Assembly: GCF_002091675.1 (NCBI RefSeq)
Contig: NZ_BDAE01000012.1
Coordinates: forward strand, 86,317-150,316
DNA from: Pseudomonas luteola NBRC 103146
Lineage (GTDB): Bacteria > Pseudomonadota > Gammaproteobacteria > Pseudomonadales > Pseudomonadaceae
Length of the DNA: 64,000 bases
Direction of reading: 5' to 3'
The notes under the pieces were generated by a model. It did not search any database, had not been told where the DNA came from, and saw only the letters and a program-made list of their open reading frames with translations. Position numbers and translations under genes: made by a program. Positions within the stretch are counted from its first letter, which is position 1, and the number at the start of each line of letters is the position of its first letter. This document shows positions 18,170 to 26,830 of this stretch, piece after piece.

Positions 18170-19612
18170 ATGAATGACATCGACTACCTGCTGGACACCC
18201 TGGATGCCACAGCCCTGAGCCTGCTCGTACGGCAAGGTGAAGTGACGCCAATCGAATTGCTCGACGCGGCGATCCAGCGGCTCGACCGGGTGAACCCGCA
18301 ACTCAACGCCATCAGCGAGCGGTGCTATGACGTGGCCCGGCAGATGGCACAACGACCGGAAGCCCGACAAGGCGTACTGGCCGGTGTTCCGACCCTCATC
18401 AAGGACCTCTTCTCCCCTGTCCAGGGCGCCCGCATGACACAGGGCTCGCGCGTCATGGGTGAGGCACGCGCTGATCTTGATTGTGAAGTGGTTGCCCGTC
18501 TGCGTCGCGCGGGCTGTGTGTTTGCAGGCACGACCACGTCACCGGAATTCGGAACCTCCTACACCACCGAGTCGACCTGTTTCGGCGCTACCCGAAATCC
18601 CTGGAATACGGAACGCAGTGCCGGCGGGTCCAGCGGTGGTGCTGCCGCCCTGGTCGCTGCCCGTGCCATCCCGTTTGCTCATGGTAACGATGGGGGCGGC
18701 TCACTGCGTGTCCCGGCATCCTGTTGCGGGGTCTTCGGTCTGAAACCCACCCGAGGCCGACTGCCTTCCGGTCCGCTGGTAGGCGAAGGGTGGGCCGGAA
18801 TGGGGACGCCCCATGCCATTACGTTATCCGTACGCGACAGTGCCCTTCTGCTGGACGCCACCGCTGGGGCGGACCTGGGTGCGCCCTACGCAGCGCCGGC
18901 TCAAGCGATGCCGTTCGTCCAGGCCGTCTCGGCTGATCCCGCACCGCTTCGTATCGCGGTGATCGAGCAACTGGGACCGTGGCCAACAAGTCCGGAGGCG
19001 TTGAAGGCGGTACGTCATACTGCATGGCTGTGCGAGCAGCTCGGCCATCATGTGGAGCTTGCCACGCTACCCGTCAATCTGCCGGGACTTCTGGACCACC
19101 TCTTCAATATCATTGGCCCAAGCACTCGAAACTTTCTGGATATGGTCGGCCAGCTGAGAGGGCAACCTGTAGCAGACGAAGAGTTGGACCCCCGTACGCG
19201 CATCATTCTACGCGAGCGGGGTGATATTCCGGCCGCACGTTATGCCGCCGCGGTAGAAAGCATCCATGCGCTGGGCAGGCAGCTGGCTTACTTCCTGATT
19301 GACCATGATCTGATCCTGACGCCAACCCTGACTCGGGAACCACCCTTGATCGGTGACCTGGACGCCTTTGACCCCAGCCTCAGCCTGGCCGAAGTAATCG
19401 AAGCCTTCCATAGCTATTCACCCTTCACGGCGCTGTTCAATGCGTCCGGCCAACCGGCCATGTCCGTTCCGCTCTACTGGACAGAGAATGGACTGCCACT
19501 CGGCTCGCATTTTGCGGCACGCTTTGGTGAGGAGCACACCCTGCTTGCGCTGGGGGCACAACTCGAACGCGCCCAACCCTGGGCGAACCGCAAGCCACTG
19601 GTCTGTGCATAA
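18170..19612 (+). CDS. Amidase (amidase-signature family)
   Basis: 480 residues with the full Ser-cisSer-Lys triad: Lys78 (LIKDLF), cis-Ser154 in AGGSSGGAAA, and nucleophile Ser178 in DGGGSLRVPAS. Length is normal. Such enzymes hydrolyse aryl or alkyl amides to acid and ammonia or amine. AAGGAG stands 8 bases before the ATG. It is the last gene of the channel-carrier-amidase unit, followed by a strong terminator. Position next to hpaBC suggests that it releases 4-hydroxyphenylacetate or tyramine from an amide; this is inference. Confidence 0.9.
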   Translation: MNDIDYLLDTLDATALSLLVRQGEVTPIELLDAAIQRLDRVNPQLNAISERCYDVARQMAQRPEARQGVLAGVPTLIKDLFSPVQGARMTQGSRVMGEARADLDCEVVARLRRAGCVFAGTTTSPEFGTSYTTESTCFGATRNPWNTERSAGGSSGGAAALVAARAIPFAHGNDGGGSLRVPASCCGVFGLKPTRGRLPSGPLVGEGWAGMGTPHAITLSVRDSALLLDATAGADLGAPYAAPAQAMPFVQAVSADPAPLRIAVIEQLGPWPTSPEALKAVRHTAWLCEQLGHHVELATLPVNLPGLLDHLFNIIGPSTRNFLDMVGQLRGQPVADEELDPRTRIILRERGDIPAARYAAAVESIHALGRQLAYFLIDHDLILTPTLTREPPLIGDLDAFDPSLSLAEVIEAFHSYSPFTALFNASGQPAMSVPLYWTENGLPLGSHFAARFGEEHTLLALGAQLERAQPWANRKPLVCA

Positions 19613-19620
19613 AAGTACGA

Positions 19621-19652
19621 GGCACAGGACGGAGCAGGTCCTGTGCCTTATT
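19621..19652. terminator. Terminator between amidase and SDR genes
   Basis: GGCACAGGAC and GTCCTGTGCC form a perfect 10-bp stem around a 7-base loop (19621-19647), followed by TTATTT. It lies between convergent genes and may serve both. Confidence 0.88.
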
Positions 19653-19673
19653 TCCGTACTAACGTGCCTCAAC

Positions 19674-20357
19674 TTACCAGGGCAGCGACTCGCCCTGGTA
19701 GCTGACAAAATCACACTGGCAGCGACCCGCCTGCTGCTCGATGACGGCAATCAGACCCTTAGCGCTTTCGGTTGTGGTCAGTGGTGCCGAGTGGCCGCCC
19801 ATGTCGGTCTGAACCCACCCCGGGTGTAACGCCAGCACACTGAACGACAACGGGGTATGCGAGGATGCCCAGCTCCTGAGCAGGCTGTTCAGGGCCGCCT
19901 TGCTGGCTCCATACAACGGCATATCTGCGGCACGATCAAGCGTGACACTTCCCATCTGGGAACTCATACACGCCACCACACCGCCGTCTGCGATGCAATG
20001 GCTTAACCCTTCGACAATACGCAGCGGCGCAACTGTATTTGTCGAGAACAACTCTGCAATCTCTTCGGTATTGATTGCCATGACATCCTGGTGATCAGGT
20101 CCATAAATCCCTGCGTTGACGATCAGACGATCCAGCGTTGTGTTCTGCAATTGCTTCTTGAGAGAAGGAATTAGTGTCGGGTCCGTCATATCGCCGGACA
20201 GCAGCACCAGCCGATCGCCGTAAGTCGCGCTCAATTGTTGCAAGGCTTCGTTATCAGACCGACGAACCAGCGCAAAGACTTGCGCACCGCGTTCCAGGTA
20301 CTGCGTAACCAGCGCCAATCCGATACCCCGTGACGCACCCACGATCAATACATTCAT
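19674..20357 (-). CDS. Short-chain dehydrogenase (C-factor-like SDR)
   Basis: 227 residues. VGASRGIGLALV near residue 6 binds the nucleotide, NAGIYG is near residue 81, and YGASKAALN (about 148) holds the catalytic Tyr and Lys. The short length and PGWVQTDMGG segment match the C-factor/sniffer-like SDR group. GGGAGC precedes the ATG at 20357. It is transcribed away from hpaB, with which it shares an upstream region of about 175 bases. No direct step in the hpa pathway needs it. Confidence 0.87.
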   Translation of the reverse strand: MNVLIVGASRGIGLALVTQYLERGAQVFALVRRSDNEALQQLSATYGDRLVLLSGDMTDPTLIPSLKKQLQNTTLDRLIVNAGIYGPDHQDVMAINTEEIAELFSTNTVAPLRIVEGLSHCIADGGVVACMSSQMGSVTLDRAADMPLYGASKAALNSLLRSWASSHTPLSFSVLALHPGWVQTDMGGHSAPLTTTESAKGLIAVIEQQAGRCQCDFVSYQGESLPW

Positions 20358-20505
20358 TTCGTTCAGCTCCCCTGGCGAGATTCATCAGCCTGAAATGGCA
20401 GATGAAATCGCTCCATGAAAAGTACAAGCGGTTGTCTGGAAAAGCCATTCTTCCGCCGCGGCGGCAGGCTCATGATCTCTTCCAAGCGTTACGCATTACC
20501 TGCAT

Positions 20506-20513
20506 AAGAACAA
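20506..20513 (+). promoter_or_regulatory. A-rich Hfq/Crc motif upstream of hpaB
   Basis: AAGAACAA fits the AANAANAA pattern and lies about 20 bases before the hpaB start. The match is short; regulation by Hfq/Crc is inferred from the same pattern at other hpa genes here. Confidence 0.35.
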
Positions 20514-20533
20514 TGATACGGAGACATGCCCTC

Positions 20534-22096
20534 ATGATGCCCGAAGATTATCGTGCCGAGAAAAACCGTCCACTGACGGGCGAAGAATACTTGGCCAGCC
20601 TGCGTGATGATCGTGAAATCTACATCTATGGCGATCGCGTCAAGGATGTCACTACCCATCCGGCCTTCCGTAACGCCGCGGCCTCTATGGCCAAGCTGTA
20701 CGACGCCCTCCATGATCCCGAAACCAGAGAAACGCTCTGCTGGGAAACCGACACGGGCAACGGCGGCTATACACACAAGTTCTTTCGCTTCGCCCGTAAC
20801 GCTGATGAACTGCGCGAACAGCGTGATGCCATCGCCGAGTGGTCGCGTCTGACCTATGGCTGGATGGGCCGCACACCGGACTATAAGGCCGCCTTTGGCA
20901 GCGCACTGGGCGCCAACGCCGAGTTCTATGGCAAATTCGAGCAGAATGCCCGCACCTGGTACAAGCGTATCCAGGAAGCGTGCCTCTACCTCAACCATGC
21001 TATCGTCAATCCGCCCATTGATCGCGACAAGCCGGTCGATCAGGTAAAGGACGTATTCATCTCCGTGGATGAAGAAGTTGACGGTGGCATCATCGTCAGC
21101 GGCGCGAAAGTCGTGGCGACCAACTCGGCCCTGACACACTATAACTTCGTGGGGCAAGGCTCTGCGCAGCTGCTCGGAGACAACACAGATTTCGCCTTGA
21201 TGTTTATCGCCCCGATGAATACCAAGGGCATGAAGCTGATCTGCCGTCCCTCCTATGAGCTGGTGGCAGGGATGACGGGTTCTCCATTTGACTATCCGTT
21301 GTCGAGCCGCTTCGACGAGAACGACGCCATCCTTATCATGGATCGGGTGTTCATCCCATGGGAGAACATTCTGATCTATCGAGATTTCGATCGCTGCAAG
21401 CAATGGTTTCCACAAGGCGGCTTTGGTCGACTGTTCCCCATGCAAGGCTGTACCCGTCTGGCCGTCAAACTGGACTTCATCACCGGTGCACTGTTCAAGG
21501 CACTGCAATGCACCGGCTCGCTGGAGTTCCGCGGCGTGCAGGCACAAATGGGCGAAGTGGTCGCATGGCGTAACCTTTTCTGGTCACTTACTGACGCCAT
21601 GTACGGTAATGCTTCCGAGTGGAAAAACGGCGCCTGGCTACCCAGCGCTCAAGCCTTGCAAGCCTACCGTGTGCTGGCGCCACAAGCCTATCCGGAGATC
21701 AAGAAGATCATTGAGCAGGTCGTGGCCAGCGGCTTGATCTACCTGCCGACCGGATCGCGCGATCTCAAGGACCCGACGCTGAACAAATACCTGAGTACCT
21801 ATTGTCGCGGGTCCGGCGGTATGGGCCATGAGGAACGTATCAAGATCCTGAAGCTGCTTTGGGATGCCATCGGCACGGAATTTGGCGGACGCCATGAGCT
21901 GTACGAAATCAACTATGCCGGGAGCCAGGACGAGATCCGCATGCAGGCGCTGCGCCATGCACAAGGAACCGGTGCGATGAAGAGCATGACTGATATGGTA
22001 GAGAAGTGCCTGTCGGACTACGACCTAAACGGTTGGACCGTTCCGCACCTGACCAATCCGGACGATATCAACATGCTGGACCGTATTCGCCAGTAA
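20534..22096 (+). CDS. hpaB: 4-hydroxyphenylacetate 3-monooxygenase, oxygenase component
   Basis: 520 residues from the MM at 20534/20537, exactly the usual HpaB length; an upstream in-frame extension of 68 codons has no support. The N-terminus RPLTGEEYLASLRDDREIYI is characteristic of the family, and the HpaB N- and C-terminal domains are complete. It uses reduced FAD from HpaC to hydroxylate 4-hydroxyphenylacetate to 3,4-dihydroxyphenylacetate, the first step of the pathway. hpaC follows after 54 bases. The hpaA activator is encoded convergently next to hpaC. Confidence 0.95.
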   Translation: MMPEDYRAEKNRPLTGEEYLASLRDDREIYIYGDRVKDVTTHPAFRNAAASMAKLYDALHDPETRETLCWETDTGNGGYTHKFFRFARNADELREQRDAIAEWSRLTYGWMGRTPDYKAAFGSALGANAEFYGKFEQNARTWYKRIQEACLYLNHAIVNPPIDRDKPVDQVKDVFISVDEEVDGGIIVSGAKVVATNSALTHYNFVGQGSAQLLGDNTDFALMFIAPMNTKGMKLICRPSYELVAGMTGSPFDYPLSSRFDENDAILIMDRVFIPWENILIYRDFDRCKQWFPQGGFGRLFPMQGCTRLAVKLDFITGALFKALQCTGSLEFRGVQAQMGEVVAWRNLFWSLTDAMYGNASEWKNGAWLPSAQALQAYRVLAPQAYPEIKKIIEQVVASGLIYLPTGSRDLKDPTLNKYLSTYCRGSGGMGHEERIKILKLLWDAIGTEFGGRHELYEINYAGSQDEIRMQALRHAQGTGAMKSMTDMVEKCLSDYDLNGWTVPHLTNPDDINMLDRIRQ

Positions 22097-22150
22097 TCCT
22101 GCAATGCTGTCGCCGAATCGCTGATCCGGCGCCCCGTGGAGGTAGAGGTC

Positions 22151-22663
22151 ATGACCCAACTCAGTCCAACCCAACAAGCCTTTCGCAATGCCATGGCGTC
22201 GCTGTCCGCCGCCGTGAATGTCCTGACCACCAATGGCCCTGGTGGACGCTGTGGCATTACGGCCACTGCCGTCTGCTCGGTCACGGACACGCCGCCCACC
22301 GTTATGGTGTGCATCAACCGCAACAGTGCCATGAATAGTGTCTTCAAGCAGAACGGGCGGCTGTGCGTGAATGTCCTGGCGGGCGAACATGAAGAAGTGG
22401 CCCGTCATTTTGCCGGGATGACTGGTATCGACATGGATGAGCGCTTCAAGCGTCACGCCTGGAAGGAGGGCCGCGAGGGCGTTCCGATTCTTGACGATGC
22501 CCTGGCCAGCCTGCAGGGAAGGATTACCGATACCCAGGAAGTCGGCACCCACTCGGTGCTTCTCGTAGAGCTCGATGAAATCTGTACCCGCGAGCGATGC
22601 GACAGCCTGGTGTATTTCAGCCGTAATTTTCATCGACTGCAACGCGAGCACAGCGCTGCCTGA
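22151..22663 (+). CDS. hpaC: 4-hydroxyphenylacetate 3-monooxygenase, flavin reductase component
   Basis: 170 residues, normal for HpaC. It is a flavin-reductase-like domain with FRNAMASLSAAVNVLTTNGP near the start and ITATAVCSVTDTPPTVMVCIN for flavin binding. I choose the ATG at 22151, 8 bases after GGAGG; an upstream GTG would swallow that site. It supplies reduced flavin to HpaB. A strong terminator follows the gene. Confidence 0.94.
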   Translation: MTQLSPTQQAFRNAMASLSAAVNVLTTNGPGGRCGITATAVCSVTDTPPTVMVCINRNSAMNSVFKQNGRLCVNVLAGEHEEVARHFAGMTGIDMDERFKRHAWKEGREGVPILDDALASLQGRITDTQEVGTHSVLLVELDEICTRERCDSLVYFSRNFHRLQREHSAA

Positions 22664-22677
22664 CCGGTCGCCCCCTT

Positions 22678-22705
22678 GCCGCGTCATATGTGGCGCGGCT
22701 TTTTT
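22678..22705. terminator. Terminator between hpaC and hpaA
   Basis: GCCGCG and CGCGGC form a 6-bp stem around a 10-base loop, followed by six T residues on the plus strand. It lies between the convergent hpaC and hpaA genes. Confidence 0.85.
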
Positions 22706-22710
22706 AGGGA

Positions 22711-23652
22711 TTACGACTCGATTGCCAGAGTGCTGGCGCGACGGCTGAGCCGATAGTCGCTGGGTGTAATGCCTGCCTGGCGCGTAAAGAAGCGACTGAA
22801 GTAGGCCGGATCCTTGAAGCCCAGGCGAAAGCATATTTCGTTGGCGGAACTACCTGTGAACACCAACAGCCGCTTGGCCTCTTGCATAAGGCGGTCATGG
22901 ACGAGCCGTTTCGAGGGAATGTCTGCGGTACGTCGGCAGATGTCGTTCAGCCGCGATTCCGTCAGGCCCAACTGATCAGCGTATCGGGACAACGGCCAAT
23001 GCTCGGTGTAGTGCGCTTCGATGAGTTCATTGAAGCGCCGAAACAACTGCAGGTCATCCTGCCGCACAGGCTGTGCCGCGATTGATTTTGGAGAGAGACG
23101 AAGCATGCTGATAAAGATCAGGCGAGTCAGGGCTATCAGGCCACAGGCCTGGCCAGGACGAGATGTACCCGCCTCCAGCCTTAGCAACTCAAACAACGAG
23201 GCCAGCCGCTCGGCCTCTTCGCGAAACTCAGCCTCCAGGCTGGCCAGGCCTACACAGATCGGCAGGAATCCCGACGCGGTCCAGAGATCAGGCACCTCCT
23301 GCAATAGCGACCATACCAGCTGTTGGCGAACCGTCAGGACATGTCCGTCGCTGCCCTCCTCCGTCACAAAGGCATGGGGGACCGGAGGCGGTGTGATGAA
23401 GAACATAGGGCCCTGCTCCTGGTACTGCCGGTCATCCAGGTACACCCGAACCTTGCCGGTCTTCACGTAATGCACCTGAAAGAACCGGTCATGCCGGTGG
23501 GCACGCATGTTGCGCCCGAAGAACTCCGCCAGTCTGCCTAGCGCATCGTAATGCACCTCGGCATCGGCATAACGCTGGTCGTAGACCTGACCGATGTTGA
23601 TGTTGGGGATCGGCTGGATAGACACGGACGCAAGACTTTTCATGAACATCAT
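22711..23652 (-). CDS. hpaA: AraC-family activator of 4-hydroxyphenylacetate catabolism
   Basis: About 313 residues. The N-terminal cupin-like sensor (NINIGQVYDQRYADAEVHYD, then HRHDRFFQVHYVKTGKVRVY) closely resembles HpaA, and the C-terminal double helix-turn-helix (LSRYADQLGLTESRLNDICRR; ANEICFRLGFKDPAYFSRFF) is typical of AraC. In enterobacteria HpaA activates hpaBC in response to 4-hydroxyphenylacetate. I prefer the ATG at 23652 (or 23643); a longer frame begins at 23712. The start is immediately preceded by AACAACAAAAAG, a likely Hfq/Crc site. It is divergent from hpaG1. Confidence 0.9.
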   Translation of the reverse strand: MMFMKSLASVSIQPIPNINIGQVYDQRYADAEVHYDALGRLAEFFGRNMRAHRHDRFFQVHYVKTGKVRVYLDDRQYQEQGPMFFITPPPVPHAFVTEEGSDGHVLTVRQQLVWSLLQEVPDLWTASGFLPICVGLASLEAEFREEAERLASLFELLRLEAGTSRPGQACGLIALTRLIFISMLRLSPKSIAAQPVRQDDLQLFRRFNELIEAHYTEHWPLSRYADQLGLTESRLNDICRRTADIPSKRLVHDRLMQEAKRLLVFTGSSANEICFRLGFKDPAYFSRFFTRQAGITPSDYRLSRRASTLAIES

Positions 23653-23653
23653 T

Positions 23654-23665
23654 CTTTTTGTTGTT
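23654..23665 (-). promoter_or_regulatory. A-rich Hfq/Crc motif at the hpaA start
   Basis: Read on the minus strand, AACAACAAAAAG abuts the hpaA initiation codon and takes the place of a normal Shine-Dalgarno sequence. It matches AANAANAA perfectly, so blocking of hpaA translation by Hfq/Crc is expected. Inferred, not shown. Confidence 0.6.
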
Positions 23666-23695
23666 GAACCAAGCATACGCGAACTCAGGTAACAC

Positions 23696-23737
23696 TTGAC
23701 CTTAGTTAACATATTAAATATAAAGTTAACACATTAA
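23696..23737 (+). promoter_or_regulatory. hpaG1 promoter with two HpaR-like operators
   Basis: TTGACC (23696-23701) and TATAAA (23719-23724), 17 bases apart, form a good sigma70 promoter. TTAACATATTAA (23706-23717) sits between the two elements. A second copy, TTAACACATTAA (23726-23737), with flanks making AGTTAA-CACA-TTAACT, covers the likely start point near 23731. The copies are 20 bases apart, two helical turns, on the same face of the DNA. This is an ideal arrangement for a MarR-type repressor; HpaR, encoded at the end of the operon, is the obvious candidate. Confidence 0.7.
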
Positions 23738-23775
23738 CTATTTACTCCCAAACAGGTATGCCCTGTTTCCACACC

Positions 23776-23783
23776 AATAACAA
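23776..23783 (+). promoter_or_regulatory. A-rich Hfq/Crc motif before hpaG1
   Basis: AATAACAA directly precedes GGGAGAG, the ribosome-binding site of hpaG1. It fits the AANAANAA pattern. Confidence 0.5.
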
Positions 23784-23794
23784 GGGAGAGCGCC

Positions 23795-24451
23795 ATGTCG
23801 CGATCACTTAGCGAATCTGCCAATGGAACACTGTTCGGCGTCGCCCTGAATTTCCAAGGCCTTTTGCGCAGCCGACTTGAAGAGTTTCACGAATCGCCTT
23901 ACCAACAGCCCCCACTGAAACCGGTCCTGTTCATCAAGACGCCCAACACCCGTAACGGGCACCAGCAGCCCGTCATCATGCCCCAGGGGGAGCGTCTGCA
24001 GGCAGGCCCAGCCCTGGGAGTAGTGATTGGCAAACGGGCCAGCCGGGTAACTGAAGACCAGGCCATGGGCTACGTGGCGGGGTATACCGTCGTCAACGAA
24101 TTCAGCCTGCCGGAAGAGAGCTACTACCGGCCTGCGGTGAAGGCCAAATGCCGGGACGGATTCTGTTCCATAGGTCCTGAGCTGGTGCCGGCAGAGGCCG
24201 TGAGCGACCCGAATCTGCTCACCCTCAAGCTCTATGTAAACGGCACGCTGCGCCAGGAAAACACGACGGCTAACTGGGTACGCACCCTCCCTCAGCTGAT
24301 CGCCGAGCTGAGCGAGTTCATGACGTTGAACGAAGGCGACGTGCTGATCACCGGTACGCCTGAGGGCCGCGTCGATGTCACGCCGGGTGATCGCGTAGAG
24401 GTCGAGATCGACCGCATCGGCCGCCTCATCAATACCGTAGTTGCGGAATAA
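23795..24451 (+). CDS. hpaG1: 4-hydroxyphenylacetate degradation isomerase/decarboxylase, HpaG1 subunit
   Basis: 218 residues of the fumarylacetoacetate hydrolase fold. KTPNTRNGHQQPV near residue 50 and the C-terminal MTLNEGDVLITGTPEGRVDV fit HpaG1. In Escherichia coli the two halves are fused in one HpaG protein; here, as in pseudomonads, they are separate genes, G1 and G2. Together they decarboxylate 5-oxopent-3-ene-1,2,5-tricarboxylate and isomerise the product. AAGGGAGAG precedes the ATG. It is the first gene of the meta-cleavage operon. The usual metal-binding ExE pair seems less well conserved here than in HpaG2. Confidence 0.9.
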   Translation: MSRSLSESANGTLFGVALNFQGLLRSRLEEFHESPYQQPPLKPVLFIKTPNTRNGHQQPVIMPQGERLQAGPALGVVIGKRASRVTEDQAMGYVAGYTVVNEFSLPEESYYRPAVKAKCRDGFCSIGPELVPAEAVSDPNLLTLKLYVNGTLRQENTTANWVRTLPQLIAELSEFMTLNEGDVLITGTPEGRVDVTPGDRVEVEIDRIGRLINTVVAE

Positions 24452-24461
24452 GGAGCACCCC

Positions 24462-25235
24462 ATGAAACATGCACGTATTCGCTATCAGGGTGAGATCCAT
24501 ACCGTTACCGTCGACGATGACCATGCAGTACGTCTGCCCAGTGGCGAACGGCTATTGGAAGACCAGGTGGAATGGCTGCCGCCCGCCACAGGCAGCATGT
24601 TTGCCCTGGGCCTCAATTATGCGGACCACGCGGCAGAGCTGGCTTTCAAAGCACCCACCGAGCCACTGGCCTTTATCAAATCGCCCAACACCTATACCGG
24701 ACACAGGCAGATCACCTGGCGGCCTGACAACGTCAAGTACATGCACTACGAGTGTGAGCTGGTGGCTGTCATTGGCAAACCGGCACGTCATGTAAAGCGC
24801 GCGGACGCTCTGGACTATCTGGCTGGCTATACCGTGTGCAATGACTACGCGATCCGCGACTACCTCGAGAACTACTACCGCCCCAACCTGCGGGTGAAAA
24901 ACCGCGACTGCACCACACCGATCGGTCCCTGGATCGTCGACACCGCCGATGTGCCAGACCCGTCCAACCTGCGCCTGCGCACCTGGATCAACGGTGAGCT
25001 GAAGCAGGAAGGCACCACGGCGGACATGATCTTCGATATCCCCTACCTGATCGAATACTTTTCGAGTTTCATGACCCTGCAGCCCGGCGACATGATCGCC
25101 ACCGGCACGCCGGAGGGCCTTGCCGATGTGGTGCCTGGAGATGAAGTCGTCGTGGAAGTGGAAGGCGTCGGTCGCCTCGTCAATACCATCGTCAGCGAAG
25201 AAGCTTTCTTCGCCGCAGCTGCCAAAGAGGTCTGA
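24462..25235 (+). CDS. hpaG2: 4-hydroxyphenylacetate degradation isomerase/decarboxylase, HpaG2 subunit
   Basis: 257 residues, fumarylacetoacetate hydrolase fold. GLNYADHAAELAFKAPTEPL near residue 48 and the metal-binding MHYECELVAVIGK segment near 94 are those of HpaG2. The end (MTLQPGDMIATGTPEGLADV) parallels that of HpaG1, showing their common origin. AAGGAG precedes the ATG at 24462, ten bases after hpaG1. An upstream in-frame start would overlap hpaG1. It acts with HpaG1 in the decarboxylation and isomerisation steps. Confidence 0.93.
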   Translation: MKHARIRYQGEIHTVTVDDDHAVRLPSGERLLEDQVEWLPPATGSMFALGLNYADHAAELAFKAPTEPLAFIKSPNTYTGHRQITWRPDNVKYMHYECELVAVIGKPARHVKRADALDYLAGYTVCNDYAIRDYLENYYRPNLRVKNRDCTTPIGPWIVDTADVPDPSNLRLRTWINGELKQEGTTADMIFDIPYLIEYFSSFMTLQPGDMIATGTPEGLADVVPGDEVVVEVEGVGRLVNTIVSEEAFFAAAAKEV

Positions 25236-25236
25236 A

Positions 25237-26697
25237 ATGATCAAGCACTGGATCAACGGCCGTGAGGTCGAGAGCAAGGAAACGTTTACCAATTACAACC
25301 CGGCGACCGGCGAGGCACTGGGCGAAGTGGCCAGCGGCGGCGCCGAGGAAGTCGCCCAAGCCGTGGCGGCTGCCAAGGAAGCTTTCCCCAAGTGGGCCAA
25401 CACCCCAGCCAAGGAACGGGCCAAGCTGATGCGCAGGCTGGGCGAGCTGATCGACAAGAACGTGCCAAATCTGGCCGAGCTGGAAACCCTGGATACGGGG
25501 CTTCCAATTCATCAGACCAAGAACGTACTCATACCCCGAGCCTCCCATAACTTCGACTTCTTTGCAGAAGTCTGCACACGGATGGATGGGCATACCTATC
25601 CGGTCGATGACCAGATGCTGAACTATACCCTGCACCAGCCGGTAGGGGTCTGCGGCCTGGTTTCACCCTGGAACGTACCGTTCATGACAGCGACATGGAA
25701 AACGGCGCCGTGTCTGGCACTGGGCAATACCGCCGTGCTGAAAATGTCCGAGCTGTCGCCCCTTACGGCCAACGAACTAGGCCGTCTGGCCTTGGAAGCA
25801 GGCATTCCGCCAGGCGTATTGAACGTCGTGCAGGGCTATGGCGCCACAGCTGGAGACGCCCTGGTTCGTCACCCGGACGTGCGGGCCATCTCATTCACTG
25901 GCGGCACCGCTACCGGCCGAAAAATCATGGAAACGGCAGGACTCAAGAAGTATTCCATGGAGTTAGGCGGCAAATCGCCTGTGCTCATCTTTGATGACGC
26001 CGATTTAGGCCGCGCGCTGGACGCTGCTCTCTTCACCATCTTCTCGCTCAACGGTGAGCGTTGCACGGCGGGCAGCCGTATCTTCATCCAGGAAACGGTT
26101 TACGACCAGTTTGTCGAGGAGTTCGCTGCACGCGCCAAGCGCCTGATCGTGGGTGATCCGCAAGATCCAAAGACCCAGGTCGGCTCGATGATTACCCAGG
26201 CTCATTACAACAAGGTCACAGGCTACATCAAGATCGGCCTGGAAGAAGGCGCCACGCTCATGGCAGGTGGTCTGGAGCGTCCAGCGAACCTGCCCGCCCA
26301 TCTGACAAAGGGGCAGTTCATCCAGCCCACCGTATTTGCCAACGTCGACAACAGGATGCGTATCGCTCAGGAAGAGATTTTCGGTCCTGTCGTCTGCCTC
26401 ATCAAATTCAAGGATGAGGCCGAAGCCCTGCGCCTGGCCAATGATACCGAATACGGCCTTGCGTCCTATATCTGGACCCAGGACATCGGCAAGGCGCACC
26501 GTCTGGCCCGTGGCATCGAGGCCGGCATGGTGTTCATTAACAGCCAGAACGTACGGGACCTGCGCCAGCCATTCGGTGGCGTGAAAGGCTCTGGTACCGG
26601 CCGTGAAGGAGGCGAGTACAGCTTCGAGGTGTTCACGGAGGTGAAGAACGTGTGCATCTCCATGGGCAGTCACCACATCCCGCGCTGGGGTGTGTAA
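25237..26697 (+). CDS. hpaE: 5-carboxymethyl-2-hydroxymuconate semialdehyde dehydrogenase
   Basis: 486 residues, NAD-dependent aldehyde dehydrogenase. General-base Glu is in YSMELGGKSP and the nucleophilic Cys in LNGERCTAGSR. The N-terminus MIKHWINGREVESKETFTNY and the C-terminal SMGSHHIPRWGV are those of HpaE. The ATG at 25237 follows the hpaG2 stop at once, with AAAGAGG inside hpaG2; the longer frame from 25120 is an artefact of open reading through hpaG2. It oxidises the ring-cleavage semialdehyde made by HpaD. Confidence 0.95.
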   Translation: MIKHWINGREVESKETFTNYNPATGEALGEVASGGAEEVAQAVAAAKEAFPKWANTPAKERAKLMRRLGELIDKNVPNLAELETLDTGLPIHQTKNVLIPRASHNFDFFAEVCTRMDGHTYPVDDQMLNYTLHQPVGVCGLVSPWNVPFMTATWKTAPCLALGNTAVLKMSELSPLTANELGRLALEAGIPPGVLNVVQGYGATAGDALVRHPDVRAISFTGGTATGRKIMETAGLKKYSMELGGKSPVLIFDDADLGRALDAALFTIFSLNGERCTAGSRIFIQETVYDQFVEEFAARAKRLIVGDPQDPKTQVGSMITQAHYNKVTGYIKIGLEEGATLMAGGLERPANLPAHLTKGQFIQPTVFANVDNRMRIAQEEIFGPVVCLIKFKDEAEALRLANDTEYGLASYIWTQDIGKAHRLARGIEAGMVFINSQNVRDLRQPFGGVKGSGTGREGGEYSFEVFTEVKNVCISMGSHHIPRWGV

Positions 26698-26830
26698 CCA
26701 CTCCCGCCCCAGGGCCAGCGCCTGCTAGCGGTATCGGCAGGCAAGCACCCGGGTTTTCGGGCTTATCACGACCAAGCAGTTACAACACAGCGCCCTGATC
26801 TTCTGTTCGGGGCTAACAAGGAGAACTGTC

